From an uncultured Muribaculaceae bacterium (GTDB taxonomy: Bacteria; Bacteroidota; Bacteroidia; Bacteroidales; Muribaculaceae), in the NCBI GenBank assembly GCA_910578805.1, contig CAJTRS010000005.1, positions 1 to 64,000 on the forward strand: a DNA stretch of 64,000 bases, written 5' to 3'. Numbering within the stretch: position 1 is the stretch's first letter; the number at the start of each line of letters is the position of its first letter. A model generated the notes under the pieces. That model saw only the letters and a program-made list of their open reading frames with translations, ran no database searches and had not been told where the DNA came from. Shown piece by piece: positions 61,590-64,000 of the stretch. The position numbers and the translations under genes are program-made.

Positions 61590-63158
61590 ATGACTTACGA
61601 ATATGATTATCTCGTGATAGGTTCAGGCATCGCCGGCATGAGTTTCGCCCTGAAAGTAGCCGGACCTGACGCTAAAGTGGCATTAGTATGCAAAACCACT
61701 CTTGATGAAGCCAACACAGCCCTTGCCCAGGGTGGAGTGGCCTCGGTCACAAATCTTAAAGTGGATAATTTCGAAAAACATATCGAGGACACAATGATAG
61801 CCGGTGACCATCTGAGCGATCCGGCTGCCGTGAACAAAGTGGTCAAGGAAGCACCCGGACAGATACGCCAGCTTCTGGAATGGGGAGTGGATTTCGACCG
61901 TAATCCCGACGGCGGTTTTGACCTGCACCGAGAAGGCGGACATTCCGAATTCCGCATATTGCACCATCTTGACAACACCGGCTACGAGATACAGCAGAGC
62001 CTGATCAGGAAAGTGCGTGAAAATCCTTACATAGACATTTACGAGAATCATTTCGCCATAGAGATCATAACCCAGCACCATCTGGGAAAAATAGTTACAC
62101 GCCGCACTCCCGACATAACATGCTACGGCGCTTATGTGCTCAATACCGATGGCAATGTCGATAAGTTTCTGGCACGTGTGACCCTTATGGCCACCGGTGG
62201 TGTAGGTGCCGTATATACCACCACTACCAATCCGCTTGTGGCCACCGGCGACGGCATAGCCATGGTTTATCGCGCAAAGGGTACGGTAAAGGATATGGAA
62301 TTCATACAGTTTCACCCAACGGCCCTGTATCACCCGGGCGACCGTCCGTCGTTTCTGATCACGGAAGCCATGCGCGGCTACGGAGCCGTGTTGCGCAATC
62401 TCAAAGGCGAGGAATTCATGCATAAATATGATCCGAGGCTTTCACTTGCCCCGCGCGACATAGTGGCCCGCGCCATCGATTCGGAAATGAAAATCAACGG
62501 CGATGACCATGTGTATCTCGATGTGACCCACAAAGACCCTGAAGAGACACACCACCACTTTCCCAACATCTACGCCAAATGCCTCTCCCTCGGAATCGAC
62601 ATAACCAAGGATTACATACCGGTGGCTCCTGCCGCCCACTATCTGTGCGGAGGAATAAAAGTGGACCTCAACGGACGGTCATCGATAGACCGTCTATATG
62701 CCGTGGGCGAATGCTCGTGTACAGGATTGCACGGTGGCAACAGACTTGCATCTAACTCTCTGATAGAAGCTGTAGTATATGCCGAAGCTGCCGCCCGACA
62801 CGCACAGTCGCAGATATCGCACTACGATCTGCGACACGATGTGCCCGACTGGAACGACGAAGGAACCCGCCACCCGGAGGAGATGGTGCTCATAACACAA
62901 AGCATCAAGGAAGTCAACCAGATAATGGGTACATATGTGGGCATAGTGCGCAGTAATCTGCGTCTGGACCGAGCCTGGAACCGATTGGATATACTCTATG
63001 AAGAAACGGAGCGCCTGTTCAAATGTTCCAAAGCATCACGCGAAATATGCGAGCTGCGCAACATAATAAATGTAGGATATCTGATAATGCGGCAGGCCAA
63101 GGAACGCAAGGAATCACGCGGTCTGCACTACATGCTGGATTATCCTCCGGCAAATTAA
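61590..63158 (+). CDS. nadB: L-aspartate oxidase
   Basis: The 522-residue flavoprotein oxidises L-aspartate to iminoaspartate in NAD synthesis. VIGSGIAGMSFALKVAG is the FAD dinucleotide fold, ALAQGGVASV the conserved flavin-site segment, HREGGHSEFRILHH and FIQFHPTALYHPGDRPSFLITEAMRG (partly cited) active-site regions, and GLHGGNRLASNSLIEAVVY a C-terminal FAD motif. Length fits. nadA and nadC are not in the window. Confidence 0.97.
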   Translation: MTYEYDYLVIGSGIAGMSFALKVAGPDAKVALVCKTTLDEANTALAQGGVASVTNLKVDNFEKHIEDTMIAGDHLSDPAAVNKVVKEAPGQIRQLLEWGVDFDRNPDGGFDLHREGGHSEFRILHHLDNTGYEIQQSLIRKVRENPYIDIYENHFAIEIITQHHLGKIVTRRTPDITCYGAYVLNTDGNVDKFLARVTLMATGGVGAVYTTTTNPLVATGDGIAMVYRAKGTVKDMEFIQFHPTALYHPGDRPSFLITEAMRGYGAVLRNLKGEEFMHKYDPRLSLAPRDIVARAIDSEMKINGDDHVYLDVTHKDPEETHHHFPNIYAKCLSLGIDITKDYIPVAPAAHYLCGGIKVDLNGRSSIDRLYAVGECSCTGLHGGNRLASNSLIEAVVYAEAAARHAQSQISHYDLRHDVPDWNDEGTRHPEEMVLITQSIKEVNQIMGTYVGIVRSNLRLDRAWNRLDILYEETERLFKCSKASREICELRNIINVGYLIMRQAKERKESRGLHYMLDYPPAN

Positions 63159-63203
63159 AAGGTAACAGCACAATCTTTTTAGCGCCGTCACCGTTAATTA
63201 AGC

Positions 63204-63836
63204 ATGGCATATAGGTACTTATCTATAATAATCATATTAATCTGCGGGATCACTGCGATGGCGCAGAATCCTCAGTTGCCGGATATGGAGGATATGGGTA
63301 CCGGACGTATCAACGATGCCAGGGGATACTACTATACTGAAATCGAAGGCGAGGAGGTGAAGATGATAGTGCTTAACGAAGTAACTGTATTCCCTCCATT
63401 CAAATTCAAAAACAAAAAAGAGGAAGAATTCTATTGGCGCACGGTACGCGATGTAAAAAAAACACTTCCATTTGCCAAACTCATATGCTCCACCCTTTTG
63501 GAAACATACGAATACATCGAGACTTTTCCCACACAAAAAGAACGTGAGGACTATCTGAAACGCATGGAAAACGCCATATTCCAGCAGTATAAACCCATGT
63601 TAAAGAAATTCACAAAATCACAGGCAAAAATGCTGTGTAAACTTATCAACCGCGAGACAAACCAATCTGGATACAACATAATCAAGGCTTTTCTCGGTTC
63701 ATTCAGAGCGGGATTCTGGCAGACATTCGGGCGTTTTTTCGGAGTTAACCTCAAGGTAGATTACAGACCCGACAAAGACCGCGAAGACGCTATAATAGAG
63801 CGGGTGGCCGTAGGTGTGGAATTGGGACAGCTGTGA
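63204..63836 (+). CDS. DUF4294 domain-containing protein
   Basis: The 210-residue exported protein (signal peptide to about residue 20, MAYRYLSIIIILICGITAMAQ region) matches the Bacteroidetes DUF4294 family: EEFYWRTVRDVKKTLPFAKL, then MLKKFTKSQAKMLCKLINRETNQSGY and FLGSFRAGFWQTFGRFFGVNLK. The family is periplasmic and uncharacterised. It follows nadB by 45 bases and may share its transcript. Confidence 0.88.
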   Translation: MAYRYLSIIIILICGITAMAQNPQLPDMEDMGTGRINDARGYYYTEIEGEEVKMIVLNEVTVFPPFKFKNKKEEEFYWRTVRDVKKTLPFAKLICSTLLETYEYIETFPTQKEREDYLKRMENAIFQQYKPMLKKFTKSQAKMLCKLINRETNQSGYNIIKAFLGSFRAGFWQTFGRFFGVNLKVDYRPDKDREDAIIERVAVGVELGQL

Positions 63837-63879
63837 AAACTAATACCTCCGTCTATAGCTCCATAACCGCATTTTTTCG

Positions 63880-63887
63880 TAATTTTG
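63880..63887 (+). promoter_or_regulatory. -7 promoter element of the LOG-family gene
   Basis: TAATTTTG matches TAnnTTTG only 6 bases before the start codon at 63894, so the message would be nearly leaderless, or this is a chance match. Confidence 0.35.
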
Positions 63888-63893
63888 CAAATT

Positions 63894-64000
63894 ATGAATT
63901 CAAAAGAATCGATAACGGTTTACGGAGCATCAAGCGAGAACATCGATGCGATATACAAGGAAGAAGCTTTCGAGCTTGGACGCCTTATAGCCCTTAGCGG
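63894..64000 (+). CDS. LOG family (TIGR00730) protein, 5' end only
   Basis: Only the first 35 residues lie in the window: after MNSKESI comes TVYGASSENIDAIYKEEAF and LGRLIAL. This is the Rossmann-type opening of LOG/TIGR00730 proteins (VYxxSS...Y...A..LG..IA), which hydrolyse cytokinin or nucleotide monophosphates. The gene continues past the window edge, so the PGGxGT motif cannot be checked. Confidence 0.75.
   Translation, partial: MNSKESITVYGASSENIDAIYKEEAFELGRLIALS

Overview
The window looks like a chromosomal segment of a Bacteroidales bacterium, most likely of the Muribaculaceae (mouse-gut S24-7) type, with roughly balanced G+C. The clues are the repeated Bacteroidetes promoter signature (TAnnTTTG at -7, often TTG/TTTG about 20 bases upstream), starts without Shine-Dalgarno sequences, families largely confined to Bacteroidetes (DUF4254, DUF4294, DUF4919, DUF5689), many SPII lipoproteins, a T9SS-like C-terminal domain, and a large outer-membrane TonB-dependent receptor. 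No tRNA, rRNA, CRISPR array, insertion sequence or prophage was seen.

Layout. 1-3.4 kb: a small exported protein behind a strongly structured leader or small RNA (about 410-616, minus strand), then a minus-strand operon of a lipoprotein, a membrane-anchored pseudokinase and a GNAT-like protein. 3.5-6.4 kb: GH3-family protein, DUF4919 protein and SIMPL protein. 6.4-9.1 kb: a two-gene type II restriction-modification system (AccI-like endonuclease plus adenine methylase). 9.4-15.7 kb: yqeY, serS, an SpoU methyltransferase, ribF, a HAD phosphatase, a secreted endonuclease I and an Lrp regulator. 15.8-29.6 kb: the division and cell wall cluster, in transcription order rsmH-ftsL-ftsI-murE-murD-ftsW-murG-murC-ftsQ-ftsA-ftsZ; mraY is absent from its expected place between murE and murD. 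29.8-34.6 kb: an array of five FKBP-family genes (one reduced to the N-terminal domain) with a sirtuin inside it. 35.0 kb: an orphan ECF sigma factor. 35.8-40.8 kb: frr, pyrH, an SPFH protein, a Bax inhibitor-1 protein and argS. 40.8-48.7 kb: a long minus-strand run of an unknown bitopic membrane protein, DUF4254, ruvB, a Wzx-type flippase, a DUF389 protein and a glycosyltransferase. 48.9-58.0 kb: a TonB receptor and two large DUF5689 surface lipoproteins, divergent from a frameshifted secreted endonuclease/exonuclease/phosphatase. 58.1-64 kb: manC, panB, a MATE transporter, nadB, DUF4294 and the start of a LOG-family gene.

How the genes fit together. The core of the window is housekeeping: septal peptidoglycan synthesis, translation (serS, argS, frr), cofactors (ribF, panB, nadB) and surface glycan supply (manC, flippase, glycosyltransferase). 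The accessory parts are the restriction system, the FKBP/sirtuin array (probably envelope protein folding) and the TonB/DUF5689/nuclease locus, for which capture of nucleic acid or nucleotides at the outer membrane is a reasonable but unproven hypothesis.

Most promising for follow-up: the structured RNA at 410-616, the TonB/DUF5689/nuclease locus with its broken nuclease, the membrane pseudokinase, the FKBP array, and the perfect 18-base palindrome between two promoters upstream of yqeY.
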